64,000 nucleotides of DNA from Hymenopus coronatus (Eukaryota > Arthropoda > Insecta > Mantodea > Hymenopodidae), in NCBI GenBank assembly GCA_030762935.1, contig CM060900.1, positions 387,151,132 to 387,215,131 of the forward strand, given 5' to 3'. Positions 33,557 to 44,705 of this stretch are shown piece by piece. How positions within the stretch are numbered: the first letter of the stretch is position 1; each line of letters opens with the position of its first letter. The translations under genes and the position numbers were made by a program. The notes beneath the pieces were generated by a model. It did no database searches and was not told the origin of the DNA. It worked only from the letters and a program-made list of their open reading frames with translations.

Positions 33557-35029
33557 CTAGAATAACGTTATACGCGACAGAGGTCAATTATGCAAAACTT
33601 AAAAGTAACGAAGGTACATGTCAAAGTATTTAACATACCTCGTTTGCCCGATTCGGTCCAGAGCGCAGTGTCATTATGAAGGTGTGCATACCTTCAGGTG
33701 TCCCATAAACGAACATATGCTAGAGCTTGGTACGCTTCCTCACTCGTCCACCGCTACTACTGCCATCTTCTCTACTGTGTTTTCATTAGTAAGTGAGAAA
33801 TGTTGTTATCATTTTATATATTATACTGCGTTTTGAATATTCATCATACAAAACGTTTGAAGTAAACCGGAATTGCCTGAGTGTAACGCAGATATAACAC
33901 AGGCTATTTAGGTAATTTGGACATTACAATAATTATCTTACCTTCTTTCATTAGGTGGATAATAAATGGCAGAACAATGTATGCCATGTGCTTAGCTATT
34001 ACAAACACTAATGAGTGATGTCTTGGCATAAAACTTTAGAAGCAGTGATACTTTATTTTTCCTAAGGGATCCGCGGAATGCCGTTGGAAACACAATGGCT
34101 GTACACAAAATGAATTACCTTGGTCTTGTTATTTTTATCCTGGAAACATTTGCGGTTCCTTTGTAGATATAATGCAGTGCATTCTTCTGTGCAAGTAATC
34201 CAGGTAGAAATAACTGCAGCAGTGTGCAAGCAGCCTAGAGCGAACGAAAATTATGTCGGAATCTTGATAGTGGGCCTCTTGGCTCAATGTGTCAGAGGGC
34301 AATTTCACGCCTATTGATCTCTTGAAGGGTGGTCCAATTATCCCCCCTCCAGGAGCCTCCATTCACCGAACCTACCTCCCCTCTACCGTTACGCTCACCC
34401 TGCACGTTGCCGCAGTGCACTTCGTGCAAGGAACGTTCTAGGATAAAGCTATCTGTTATGCAGCTTGTTTTATTTGGAAGCATAAGTACCAAATTTCCCC
34501 CTAGCGTAAATCTACATAAATCCTTTGCGCAGTTTGAATTCGGGTTGGATTTTTTAAAAGAAATAAAACCAATTTTCCCAAACAGTCTGCTGCAATTTTA
34601 CTACACAGTACATTTTGAAATGCTAGGCAATATTATATTGACACAAAGATGACGCATTTGGGAACACATAAATACAATTATCCTGTGCCAAGATACAAAC
34701 TGGCAATCATGGGTGTAGAAATTTCACATTCAGTAAATTTGGCTAAGAATGAAAACAGGTAACTTTGGAATATATGAGGATGTGTAAATCGGTGAATTGA
34801 GGAATAAATTAGAGTTCAAATACATTTAAGAAAGAATACAAGTATCTCCCGAGATGAAATTTAAAACATGACTGGCAAGAAAAGCTGAACTACAAGTGGT
34901 AGAAAGAATTAGTAATAAAGTGAAGAATAGAGTTTAGAAAAAAAAAAACTAACGGCAAATACGATGGACAATGAAGGGATTTAAAAGCAAGGAAAGAGTA
35001 TTTAAAGCTCCTAAAAATGAAACAAGAGG
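33557..35029. other. unique DNA
   Basis: A possible degraded tRNA-like head at 34270-34345 (CTCTTGGCTCAATGTGTCAG, then GGTGGTCCAATTATC) is too weak to call. Otherwise unassigned. Confidence 0.35.
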
Positions 35030-35097
35030 AAACAGTTTCGCGAGAAATGAAGACGGATCGTGTGATTTGATTTAAATAGATGGGATACTGGGAGTGA
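35030..35097 (+). repeat. ~65-bp dispersed repeat, copy 1
   Basis: GCGAGAAATGAAGACGGATC and the following TGTGATTTGATTTAAATAGA... match 35815-35882 in the same orientation at about 80% by eye. Probably pieces of one unidentified element lying about 785 bp apart. Confidence 0.5.
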
Positions 35098-35814
35098 AAT
35101 TTCAAATTTCTGTATAATTTTTTCTGAATGTCTTACCGTGGTTGCATTGTTGATTTGTTAATATGAATACTAAATGTCATTAAAATTGGAAGTTACTTTG
35201 CAAAATATAAATTATATCATACATTTTGTTATGTAAATATTGCCTCACGTTCCTCGAAATTTGAGAACATTGGTAGGCATCTTTTTTATTTGGAACTTTG
35301 CAATACAAGGGGAAAAAGCTTTACGCATGGATATTTCAGTAACTTTGATTAATGAATTATGATATCTTTTTTTTTAAAGTTAGAAATTTTAATCTCTAAA
35401 ATGAACCATTTTTCACACACTATTTTTTGAAAATTATCATTGGTGTCAGGATAATTTTGTCACCTATAATGTTACAACTGATACTTAAGTATATTCTGAA
35501 ATATTTTAATTGTGTTTAAACAAAAATTAAGTCGCCTGGAATGTTTTGAATGTGTGAAAATTTAGTTTTGAGAAAACAGGTTTATAAAATAGTATTCCAG
35601 GGAAAAGGTTATTGTACGATCTTTAAACGATTGCAGAGCCAGAAAAAAAATTGGTACAGCTGAATGTTGATTCTCAATGGATTTCTAAAGGTTCTAAAAG
35701 TTCTAACAGTTATGTATTTGCTACACTAAGCAATTTTCGAATTTTTGACCGATTGTAGTTAATATTATACTCCCAGTGCCCCATATAGCACTTAGAAATG
35801 GTGTAAAAGAAAAT
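35098..35814. other. AT-rich DNA between direct repeats
   Basis: Very AT-rich; nothing recognised. Confidence 0.4.
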
Positions 35815-35882
35815 GGTTTACCGAGAAATGTAGACGGATCTTATGAGTTTATATAAACAGATCATATACTGGACTTCTTCAA
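35815..35882 (+). repeat. ~65-bp dispersed repeat, copy 2
   Basis: Partner of 35030-35097 (ACCGAGAAATGTAGACGGATC region). Confidence 0.5.
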
Positions 35883-36779
35883 ACACAACATGGCAAATAG
35901 CTTGAAGCTTGTACTGTGACATCTTCTTTTATTTTGTTGTTTTTTATTGAATCCTGTCCTTCTAGGTCATACGAAAGAACAAACTTTCGAAACACCCGAA
36001 AATACAGTTAAAATGAGAGGAACTTTAATGAAACTGACCGCTTTAATCACTTTCGAGGTCCATCACGAATCCCCTCATGTGTGATCCGTAACGTGTGGGA
36101 AATGTGAATTATACGACACTAACGAATATGTTTGGTAGAACATTTTCTAGAAAGTATCACCCTTCAACGTATTACAAGTATTATTTTATTTTCCACACAA
36201 TATGTATTATATAGCAGAGGCGCTTCAGAAGATACTGCAATGGATTTCTGAACGTCATATGAAATAGCTAAAGCCATTACTTAGGTATTAAACTTTTATT
36301 GCTCTTCTGCACTAAATTTGTTTACTGGAGCGTTTAACTGAACTGAAAATGCTATTGTAGGAGCTATGTCGCCGGAATCAGCACTGACAAAATAATATCC
36401 TATAAATTTTCTATTAGTGCATAAAGAAAGTTTTATCGTGATATTCGCAAATTATAAACAAATAAGTAAATAAATAGTATCTTGTATAGCAGAAAACTAG
36501 TTCCCTAACATGTGAGTCGATAATGAGGATATATTTGTGCGTCCAATATAGAAGCCATTTTTAGAAGCCCTACATTAAATTTACTGAAAGTTCATAAAAA
36601 ATGTAATTACTGTTAAGTAAGGCAGTGAATTACATTATTGATGAATTTATTGCTAAGCTATCAACAGGTAAGTTAACCATGCTGTAAGAATTACTTATCT
36701 AATTAAGAATATTTCATTGTATGTGTATAAGGTCACTGAGGGTTTCATGATTTAATAGGATTACGATAAGACATGGACG
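35883..36779. other. AT-rich unique DNA
   Basis: Nothing recognised. Confidence 0.4.
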
Positions 36780-37270
36780 GGGTTCCCACTACTTCGGAAC
36801 AGAGCACCGAAAATAGGCTCTTGTGTCTCGTTGTCTCTTATGTGACACGCAAGAAAGGGATGAGGGAAGAGGCCCAAAGGGATGATCGGTGATTCCTAAC
36901 GGCTACAGCTAGAGAACCTCCGACGCTTTCTTAGCATCCTCACTGGTCCCGAGCCTCCGGGTGGACCCCCAGAGGGAGCCCTAAACCCGAAGGTGGGTCC
37001 AACCGAGTGTTCCCGACGATGACGCCAGGTAACCTTTTACAATGTGCAAACCACCACACAGCCGAAACCGCCGAACACCGTCGCCTGATCCAACAACCCG
37101 CATAAGATGATTAGAAAATGATGAGGTCAGGAAATGGTGGATCGGAAAATTCGGCACACGAAATGAACCTACCCAGCATTTGCCTGCTAACCCGGGAAAT
37201 CCCCGACAAACCCCATGGGTCAGGTGGGTAGACCGCGTTACCTCCCGAAAGGGGACCAAAGATGAAACCG
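36780..37270. mobile_element. Rep-K, copy 2
   Basis: Longest Rep-K copy. Shared blocks: CACACAGCCGAAACCGCC, GTCGCCTGATCCAACAACCC, CGGAAAATTCGGC and ACCCAGCATTTGCCTGC. A self-complementary stretch at about 36955-37000 (GGGTGGACCC / GGGTCCAACC) could fold into a hairpin. Confidence 0.65.
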
Positions 37271-37962
37271 CATGAACTATCCCGTTCGATTTCGCAACTT
37301 AAAATATGGTGCAGTGAACAAAATCATAACAGGGATTTGGAAGTATCACGTGTTGGGTAACGCACAAGCAGTGTGAAGAGCCCACACTTTTGCAAATATA
37401 ATATCCACTTACAGAAAACAGTTCTGGACTTCGCTGATCTCATCCAAGGCTAAGAGAATTCAAATTCAGTGACAGGATTAGTCTGTGATGGCTTTCGTGG
37501 CACGACACAAAGATGCCTAGCAAGCAGCCAGCAGTTTAACAAATCACAGGGCACCTGAAAAACGGGCGGTGCCGGGGGGACAGTGTTTTATATCACACAC
37601 CGTCATATCTGTTTTACCCTCTTTCTTACCTGACTGAATTTCATTAGTGGTGCCAGTGCCAAGAAGTTTTAATCTTCGTATCTGAATAGTGAAGCCGCAT
37701 TATAGCTTTGTTTTGTTGCGGTTATGTAATGGTAGCTAGATAAAGATAATTATTTTCAAAACAATTTGTTTTTAAAACCTTCTCAGCTTTCTGTTGTTAG
37801 GATTTTGCGCTAGAAGTGCTGTTTTACACCGAATAAAGGGCGTACCACTGCCTTATTCTTCTCACATAACGCAATATCCAATTTTAGTTCAGCTCTACCC
37901 TTACCGACCTCTTAAATTCATAAAATAAAATTTTATGTCCAATCATTTACTAAATTAAAATA
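37271..37962. other. unique DNA
   Basis: No shared repeats; nothing recognised. Confidence 0.4.
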
Positions 37963-38078
37963 CCAGATGGGCCAACTACCCCGTATTTGATGTGCACAGA
38001 TATCCCTCCGTGCGTTAAAAGAGTTGTAGAACTCAATGTGGTTATTTCAAGCTAAAATCGGTCAGTGAGGAATTGGAA
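37963..38078 (+). mobile_element. Foldback element, copy 2, left arm
   Basis: CCAGATGGGCCAACTACC, GTGCACAGATATCCC, GTGCGTTAAAAGAGTTGTAG and CAAGCTAAAATCGG follow the left arm of 24285-24587. The arm is cut off at about 38078 by a SINE. Confidence 0.75.
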
Positions 38079-38314
38079 TTTTTTTTTTTTTTTTTAAATA
38101 CAGTTCCGGAGTCTGATCGGGACTCCGGCGCTGTATACCCTACTTTTTTATTTACATAATTTGTTTACTTTGGTTACTGAATTTCTGTTTTACTTTTTAC
38201 ACACACATACACAAACACATAACACCCCTGCCCAAGGCGGGACTCGAACCCACGATCCCCTGCGCTGCGAAACACCAAAGCGAGACGCTTTGGCGAGCGC
38301 GGCCATGGGGACCG
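38079..38314 (-). mobile_element. SINE-F, copy 1, nested in the foldback element
   Basis: Minus-strand SINE: head with box A (CATGGCCGCGCTCGCCAAAG) and box B (GTGGGTTCGAGTCCCGCC), then GGCAGGGGTGTTATGTG, a GT-rich stretch, a body with TACAGCGCCGGAGTCCCG, and a poly-A tail (the poly-T at 38079-38095). Matches 56473-56731. Foldback sequence continues on its far side, so it inserted later than the foldback element. Confidence 0.85.
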
Positions 38315-38400
38315 TCACCTTTGTTTCACCTCACTCCAAGAACATGACCCGCTCAATGTCACCGCTGAAAGGCAAAGCTAATCATCAAGTTTACTCTTGT
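38315..38400 (+). mobile_element. Foldback element, copy 2, continuation
   Basis: CACCTTTGTTTCACCTCACT with CCAAG corresponds to ACCTTCGTTTACCCCTCTTACTC AAAG in the intact copy, just past the point where the left arm stops. The right arm is not recognisable, so this copy is truncated. Confidence 0.5.
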
Positions 38401-38629
38401 CATTCGTCCTCTGCAGGCACTTGAACAAAAGCGCGTAGTTTAGCAACCTATAGATCTAGATCTGAGTGCTTTTGTCCGTAGACACCGAAAGTCAGAAGAG
38501 ATAAACAATGCCACCTTACACAGCTTTACTAAGAGGTGGACAAAGCATACATCTGGGATAATGAAGTAAGCTACACTGGATTACTCTTTTACATCAAGGA
38601 ATAACTTCTGCTCCTGCTTCTAAGCTACG
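38401..38629. other. unique DNA
   Basis: Nothing recognised. Confidence 0.35.
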
Positions 38630-38845
38630 TCCTCCGTGGTCTAGGGTTACCAGGGTAGCCCGAGTTCTCGAGTTCACTAGTTCAAACCCGGCGGAGGGGA
38701 CGTAAAGGTCTTTCCTTCGGAAGCGAAGTAAAGCTGGTGGCCCCGTGTCGTAGATTCATGGTACGTAAAAGAACCTCAAGCCTGATAGAGGCCTGTAAAC
38801 AAAAGTCCAGTCTTTCACTCCCAGTATAGAACGGGATGATAAGAA
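38630..38845 (+). mobile_element. SINE-C, copy 3, best copy
   Basis: Head with box A (CGTCCTCCGTGGTCTAGGG) and box B (TAGTTCAAACCCGGCGG), then CCTTCGGAAGCGAAGTAAAG, a core CGTGTCGTAGATTCATGG with TACGTAAAAGAACCTC, and GCCTGATAGAGGCC. The core (TCGTAGATTTACGxCACGTAAAAGAACC) also occurs in the unrelated-headed SINE-H at 45590. Confidence 0.8.
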
Positions 38846-38919
38846 CCATAATGCTTATATCATGATTAGGATAGTGACGAAAGGAGCGCGGCAGTGAAGC
38901 AATTGTGGTTATTGTATCT
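38846..38919. other. spacer
   Basis: Unique spacer. Confidence 0.35.
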
Positions 38920-39330
38920 ATTCCCTACAGGGGGCGCCTTCTGGAGGGAGGTATAAGGTGAGATAAGACACTGGGCAGCCGAAACAGGAGCGATGGATCA
39001 TCAATGACAAGATTCTTATAGTTTCCAGGTCGAAGCATCTCGACAGGTCGGACATTCCAATCGGGGACCACGTCCCACATAAACTTCAAACCCATCTGGG
39101 GTGGTTTCATCCTGGCAAGCAGCCGAACTGGGGAACGGAGAAAGTCACAATGATCATCCATTTTCCTAATCACGATGAACCGAGTAACGTTCCGACACTT
39201 TCGATCCTGAAAGTTACCAACGGGTTGAAGTATGAATGAAATGACATGGAGGACAGGAACTTCGGGAGATGGAAGAAACCTAACCAGCATTCGCTTGGTG
39301 AACCGGGTACCGGTGAGCAAGGGAAAAAAT
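38920..39330. mobile_element. Rep-K, copy 3
   Basis: Shared Rep-K blocks: GGGGGCGCCTTCTGGAGGG (cf. AGAGGCGCCTCGGGAGGG at 19935), GAAATGACATGGAGGACAGG, AACTTCGGGAGATGG and AACCAGCATTCGCTTGG. The 131-codon minus frame inside is not shared with the other copies. Confidence 0.65.
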
Positions 39331-39343
39331 GTATATGGCGAGT

Positions 39344-39515
39344 TATTTATGGACGCTCTTTAACTATTGTGGGTCTCAGCGCCCTTTCTAAACTGGGCGT
39401 GAAAGACCGCTTAATTTTGCTCTCCATCAGGCCTGAGGTTATTTTACGTGTCGTAAATCTACGACAAGAGACCAACGGCTTTACTTCCCTTCCGAAGGAA
39501 GCCATGCTAAGGATT
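39344..39515 (-). mobile_element. SINE-C, copy 4, 3' half
   Basis: Minus-strand body only: CCTTCGGAAGGGAAGTAAAG, CTTGTCGTAGATTTACGACA, CGTAAAATAACCTCAGGCC and a tail TAAAGAGCGTCCATAAATAA. Headless because truncated at the 5' side. Confidence 0.8.
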
Positions 39516-40019
39516 TTTACTTATAGCTACAGATTCCATTAAGTAGAACTTTGATCCATAGAACATGATCCATATTTAATGCCAAAATTCATATAATGGC
39601 CGAAGTGCCTTCCGGTCATTTGAGAGACTGAGTCCGAATGCCGTTTGGAGGTAACTGTCTGGACTACTAGGTTTTCTGTTGTCCTAAAACAACAATTTGA
39701 GGAAACTCTGCGATATTCAGTAATTTTCAACCATCAGTTTGCGCATACATTCATTGTTATTGCAAACCTGTGGTTGTTAAACAGTTAAAAAAGAAAACAT
39801 AAAAGACATTTTCTAGATGCTCCGGGTTTGTTTCTATTTATCAGACCTTACTTCAAGAATACTTTAGGAGTTTAGATTTATTCTATATATCCTAACTCAT
39901 TAGCGGTAAACAGCAGCAACCGTAAAACGATAAGTAAGGCAAGTGCAAGAAAGTGAATATGTAGGATGACTTAGTTCATACATTTTAACCATAAGGGTGT
40001 ATTTAGTCTGAAATCCGCC
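39516..40019. other. unique DNA
   Basis: Nothing recognised. Confidence 0.4.
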
Positions 40020-40073
40020 TGCGATGCCTTAAGTAGTTAAAGCCGGCGTTAAACACTACCAAAAAAAAAATAG
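40020..40073 (+). mobile_element. SINE 3' tail fragment
   Basis: TAGTTAAAGCCGGCGTTAAA followed by an A-rich end resembles SINE 3' tails of the GCAGTTAAAG/GACGTTAAA type seen in SINE-C and SINE-D. Only the tail is present. Confidence 0.45.
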
Positions 40074-41639
40074 TCTGAAACCTACCCAGGTTTCAGGTTT
40101 TTCTAACGGCGAATATGAGTTTTGCTTGTTCAAATGAATTGTTACAGTTGTCCTGCAATATACATTTGTTTCTCTTTGCAACCATTTAAAGCCTTTCTGT
40201 CGCGGTCGATCCGTTGGAATTTGCAGTTTACACCAGCTGGGAATGTTCATTAACCTCAAAGGCACATTTGGGTGGATGTAAACTTGGACTTGGTTCGATT
40301 CCCAACATCAAGGATAATTATTCACATGAGCATTAGGAGAAAGATATCGTTTCCGTTTGAAGCACATATCGCTTTGTTCTCAGTGCTGCAATTAGTGTTA
40401 CACATCTGTGGTGTTTGCTTTGTGCCACAGAGGTGTTAATGTCATCACTTGCATACTGTGCAGCTGGATATGATGGATCGCCCAAAGTACATGATCGTAT
40501 TAACTTTTCCAGATGGAAGCAGCACAAAGTGTGATCACACTTTAAAAACTATTAAAGTTATTACAAGTTATAATTTATCGCAGCTTATACAAACGCAGTA
40601 TAAGAACGGGTATTTATTCAAATTAATTTATATTAGCATTCACAGCAACTGAATGTTGTAGTCTATGGGGAAAAGTCTTGTTAGAAGATTAAAATTAATT
40701 AATTTACAAATAAGGATCTTGGGGTTGCGTAAACATAATTATGTCCTATGATCTGCAGTTGGATTTTGAGCCCATTTAAGAGTAATACAACAAGTAATAC
40801 TCAACAAACAACATGTATGGAGTACATCTATATATTGTCCCTTAAATATTGAAAAGTTGTGCGCAGTTAGTACAAAGGGCAGGAAGTGAAACTCATTGAG
40901 TGCAAGAATCCTTTCCACTTCATTACCTCTTCTGCCACTTTCGCTTTTTCAAACTGTTACCTTAAGCAGCTGCCGTACACTGACTTGTTTTGCACTCGCA
41001 AGATAGTGATATGAAGTTATCTCAATGATTCCTCTCCAGGTTTAGCAGAAAAAGAAGCATATTGGCATGACAGCGCTTTGCATCTGCAGCATTAATAAAA
41101 TGATTTTATTGAGTGTAAAATGATTTAGCTTTCACTTATCGCAATTTTGTAAAACTATATTATAAAAACATGAAACTTCGTTTTAGCAACCTAGGTATAT
41201 TGAACATTTCCATTCACGTTTCGTTTTGAGTATTTTTCGGAGCTAATGGATGGGTATAAGAAAAGTGTTCTAATAGCAACGGAGATTTAATTTGCTAACA
41301 AACGTGGATTCACACTCTCCAAGCATCTCGCTCCTTTCCTTCGTTTAACGTGTTATTATTTTTTTATTACTGGAGAAGTCATATTGGGCACTGATGAAGA
41401 GGTGCAATTACACCGAAACGAGTCGAGTTCTATTCAAACTAGAGGCACCGATTCAATTGTCTGTCGATAGGCGAAAACCGCGGGAAAACTATATACAGGT
41501 AACTCACCGTAACCGAAATCCGAACTGGAGATCTCTTGAATTTCGGACCACCCCTAAATTACAGAAGTTGGTTGTTTTTGCATAATTCTAGCCATACATG
41601 TGCTGGGTAAACCTGTCGAATTGTGTACCTTTAAGTTGA
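40074..41639. other. unique DNA
   Basis: One box-B-like site (TTGGTTCGATTCCCAAC) at about 40288 without a convincing box A. No supported gene or repeat. Confidence 0.4.
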
Positions 41640-41640
41640 C

Positions 41641-41697
<57 letters not shown>

Positions 41698-41772
41698 AAT
41701 GTATGATAGTAATAATAATTTAATACTGATAATGATGATGATAATTATAATAATTATAATAATAATAATAAC
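41640..41772 (+). repeat. (AAT)n microsatellite
   Basis: Over 50 bp of perfect AAT repeats, then interrupted AAT/GAT/TAA units. Confidence 0.95.
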
Positions 41773-41964
41773 GACAAAAATAAAGTACTGCCAAGTATTA
41801 AGTCTATGCAGGCCTATTACGATCTTACAGAAAATTTACCAGCGTTTCAAAGAATGAGCCAAAGGTCTTCATACTCTTGGTTGATGTGTGGTCCTAAATA
41901 GCTTTGGGGCATCCGATCTAAATTCATTCTTTAAAGATGGCGTTTCAATTTAATTAGTATTGAT
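41773..41964. other. unique DNA
   Basis: Nothing recognised. Confidence 0.35.
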
Positions 41965-42058
41965 TAATTGTATTTCCCACACAAGCCCTGTGTTGGACAG
42001 AAGTTGGATAGGTAAAGTCAATTGAAAAATTACCGTCTATGGCATTGAGTTTTTCAGT
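41965..42058 (-). mobile_element. SINE-E 3' half joined to an inverted piece
   Basis: The minus strand carries the SINE-E tail (CCTATCCAACTTCTGTCC, GGGCTTGTGTGGG) up to ATTTTTCAATTGAC. It is joined at about 42033 to a plus-strand piece (CCGTCTATGGCATTGAGTTT) of the same family. The arrangement parallels 6600-6836. Confidence 0.65.
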
Positions 42059-42789
42059 GTTTGATATATTGTAACACTGTCTTAAACTTTAGTTATTATG
42101 GTTATTTTTATTGTTATTATTGTATATTATTATATATTGTTATTATCCTTTTACGCACCTTACGCAGTTCAACAGCCCCTGCAGCTTTACATTCCTGTTC
42201 AAGGTTCCCAAATAACTTTATACTTCATTTTAATGCCTGGTTCCGATAGTACCACATTTTTACATAAATTTGTGGCAGTTGAGCATTAAAACGCTATATG
42301 TAACCTAGTTTTCACTCGCCACTTGCTCTTCAACTTTATGTATCTAATCATATTATATTGCGCTAGACCACCTTTAACTATTAGTACCATTCGGAACTGA
42401 ATTCAAAGATAAGTTATCCCTGATCGGTCCTACCGAATATAATAGTCGTTAATTGTTTCAGTTCTTGTTGTTTGATGCAGTTGCTTCAAAGCAGTCCTAA
42501 AGAAGTGTGACCTGGTCTAGTTGTAGCCCAGTATAAGCTAAACATGTTAACCTAACAGAAGGATTACTATTGTGATCTGTAAGAATGGTGCACTTTTTCT
42601 AACCAAATGAACGTATTCTTTAAGAAAACGAATGGACTTTATGACATTCCGCCTTTGGAACAGCTCTGAATCTCATTTCGATATATCAGTGTTAATGTCT
42701 TTGCTTTATATAATCAGAATTCTGTTTAATTTCCAAACCTAAACATAAAAAGCAGCCAAAATAAATAATGTTAAAAATCCAACAAAAGA
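42059..42789. other. AT-rich unique DNA
   Basis: Nothing recognised. Confidence 0.4.
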
Positions 42790-42915
42790 AGTTACACCTG
42801 AGGATCACTCGGTGGTCGAGTGCTCAGCGAGCTTACTTCTCCCTTCCGAGGTCCCAATTTTGATTCCCGGCTGGAGCGAGGATTTTTTCTTTAACTGAAA
42901 TTATTGCCTATCCCC
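42790..42915 (+). mobile_element. tRNA-like SINE, single copy
   Basis: Box A-like CACTCGGTGGTCGAGTGC and box B-like TTTTGATTCCCGGCTGG at tRNA spacing, followed by GAGCGAGGATTTTTTC. No second copy in the window. Confidence 0.55.
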
Positions 42916-43344
42916 AACAGAGTCTGGAAGTATATATGTGAAAGTGAGTGCGCGTGTGTTTGAAGAAAGGAAAATTATTAATAACTCAACGTTCATAAAC
43001 ATACAGTTAACGAGTTGTTCTTAATCAAAAGCCAACTATATGACCATAGATGTTAAATGGGGCTATATAAATGAAATATTTTTTTTTAAAAAAAAAAGTG
43101 TAGTTTGTTCCTTTGAGAAATTACCAGTTGCTGAAACTTTCTTGAGAATCAAGTTTCTATTTCTATAAAAACATTACTATATGTTTAATGGTCTCTTTGC
43201 AGTCCTTTCGAAAACTTCAAAACATGTGTTTAATATACTCCGATTTATTGAGGAGCTTATTCCGAAATTAAAACAAACGTGCTCTTTATGCGCCAAGATA
43301 TTACTGAGGTGCTTAAATTCTTACCGCTTCCCCGTCCTTTGCAT
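42916..43344. other. AT-rich unique DNA
   Basis: Nothing recognised. Confidence 0.4.
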
Positions 43345-43392
43345 CTGTCTCTCTGTCTGTCTGTCTCTCGCTCTCTCCCTCTCTCTCTCTCT
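43345..43392 (+). repeat. CT/CTGT microsatellite
   Basis: CTGT units followed by CT units. Confidence 0.9.
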
Positions 43393-43684
43393 TAAATATT
43401 CCAGTCAATTTTCAAATTAATGTTAGCTAAATTTAAGTAGCAAGCGTTAGCTTAATTTTACAGAGAAGAGTCGTGAAGTGTAGCTCAAAAATTACACTCT
43501 AGTTTGAACTAAAATAACTCAACTATAGAGAAAGTACTAGACTTTTATATGAACTAAACGCAAAAAAATAAACACAACGTTCTATACAATTTTACAGATT
43601 TTATCATCCCAGCAGCGTGTGTATGTCAACTGCAAGTGAATATTCTCATTCACGTTTCAATGCAAGTTGGTTCAAATATGAGAT
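43393..43684. other. AT-rich unique DNA
   Basis: Nothing recognised. Confidence 0.35.
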
Positions 43685-44110
43685 CTCCACGAATATACTC
43701 CTGGAAAGGGGAGAGGGGTGAGCCGAAGGTCTACTACCCTAACGATTCCACCCTAAGACCAACCCTTAAGCGGCTAGCCCTGTATTAACAACCCGCAACC
43801 TGGGGGTGTCGGGAATAGATAAGACAGTTCCCAGGAAGAGGGCCACAACGGTCACACCAAGTGGATGACATCGTTCCAAAGCGGAAATCCAATCCAATCG
43901 ATACATCACACCGACCGCCGTCACCTGTTCCTACAACCCTTAAATATAAGGTGAAACAAATCAAAGGACAATGGTAGGAAATTCGCTGTGGTAAAGGGAA
44001 CCATCCCAGCATTCAGCGAAGCTTGCTGATTCAGGGAAGCCAGGTAAAAGCCACTATCAGAGTGGCCATCCCAACTGAACCTGAACTCGGGACCTCTCAA
44101 ATGTGTCATA
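43685..44110. mobile_element. Rep-K, copy 4
   Basis: Shared Rep-K blocks: TACATCACACCGACCGCC, GTCACCTGTTCCTACAACCC, GGTAGGAAATTCGC and ATCCCAGCATTCAGCG. Ends with GAACCTGAACTCGGGACC, box-B-like on the minus strand, as in copy 1. Confidence 0.65.
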
Positions 44111-44204
44111 CACACACCCACACAAACGCGCGCGTGCGCTCGCGCGGATTATCACGGAGGCATTTTGCTCGATCTTTACTCTTTTATTTTACAAAAGGTA
44201 TTAT

Positions 44205-44206
<2 letters not shown>

Positions 44207-44243
<37 letters not shown>

Positions 44244-44475
44244 ATTTTTTAATGTATTACTATTCAACAGAACCAATTAAAGTCTAAAAGAATGAAAATT
44301 TCGAAAAATCCTTTACACTAATAATCATTGTAAATTAGTGAACCTAATTGCTGACAACGGCTTGAAATTGTCCTCGAAACACTCGATTTTATAATTCATA
44401 AACTGGGACGGACTTTAACTAAATTTATAGTCTTGTTAGATCTGCATTTTTAAGAAACATTTATTACTAATTTCT
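44207..44475 (+). repeat. CT-headed tandem duplication, unit 1
   Basis: (CT)n at 44207-44241, then ~230 bp containing TATTCAACAGAACCAATTAA, AGTCTAAAA, ATTAGTGAACCT, GAAATTGTCCTCGAAACACT and ATTTATAGTC. The same order repeats in unit 2 with many substitutions. Confidence 0.75.
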
Positions 44476-44705
44476 CACTCTCTCTCTCTCTCTCATTCTC
44501 TGTGTTATTTTTAAGAAATGTATATTTTATTCAACTGAAAACAACTAAACTCTAAAACACTTTTTTAATTTCCAAAATAAAAACCTCACCAACAATTTGT
44601 ATTAGTTAGCCTGACAAATGATTTAGAATTATCTTCAAAACTTTCGTGTCTTATACTTTTATAAAGTACCACGCATTTTAACTTGATTTATAGTCATATG
44701 CTCAC
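44476..44705 (+). repeat. CT-headed tandem duplication, unit 2
   Basis: (CT)n at about 44476-44495, then TATTCAACTGAAAACAACTA, CTCTAAAACAC, ATTAGTTAGCCT, GAATTATCTTCAAAACTTTC and ATTTATAGTC. Diverged copy of unit 1, directly abutting it. Confidence 0.75.

Noticed and set aside
38232..38314. tRNA gene on the minus strand
   Set aside because: Same reasoning: SINE-F head with a body and poly-A tail, and a second copy at 56473.
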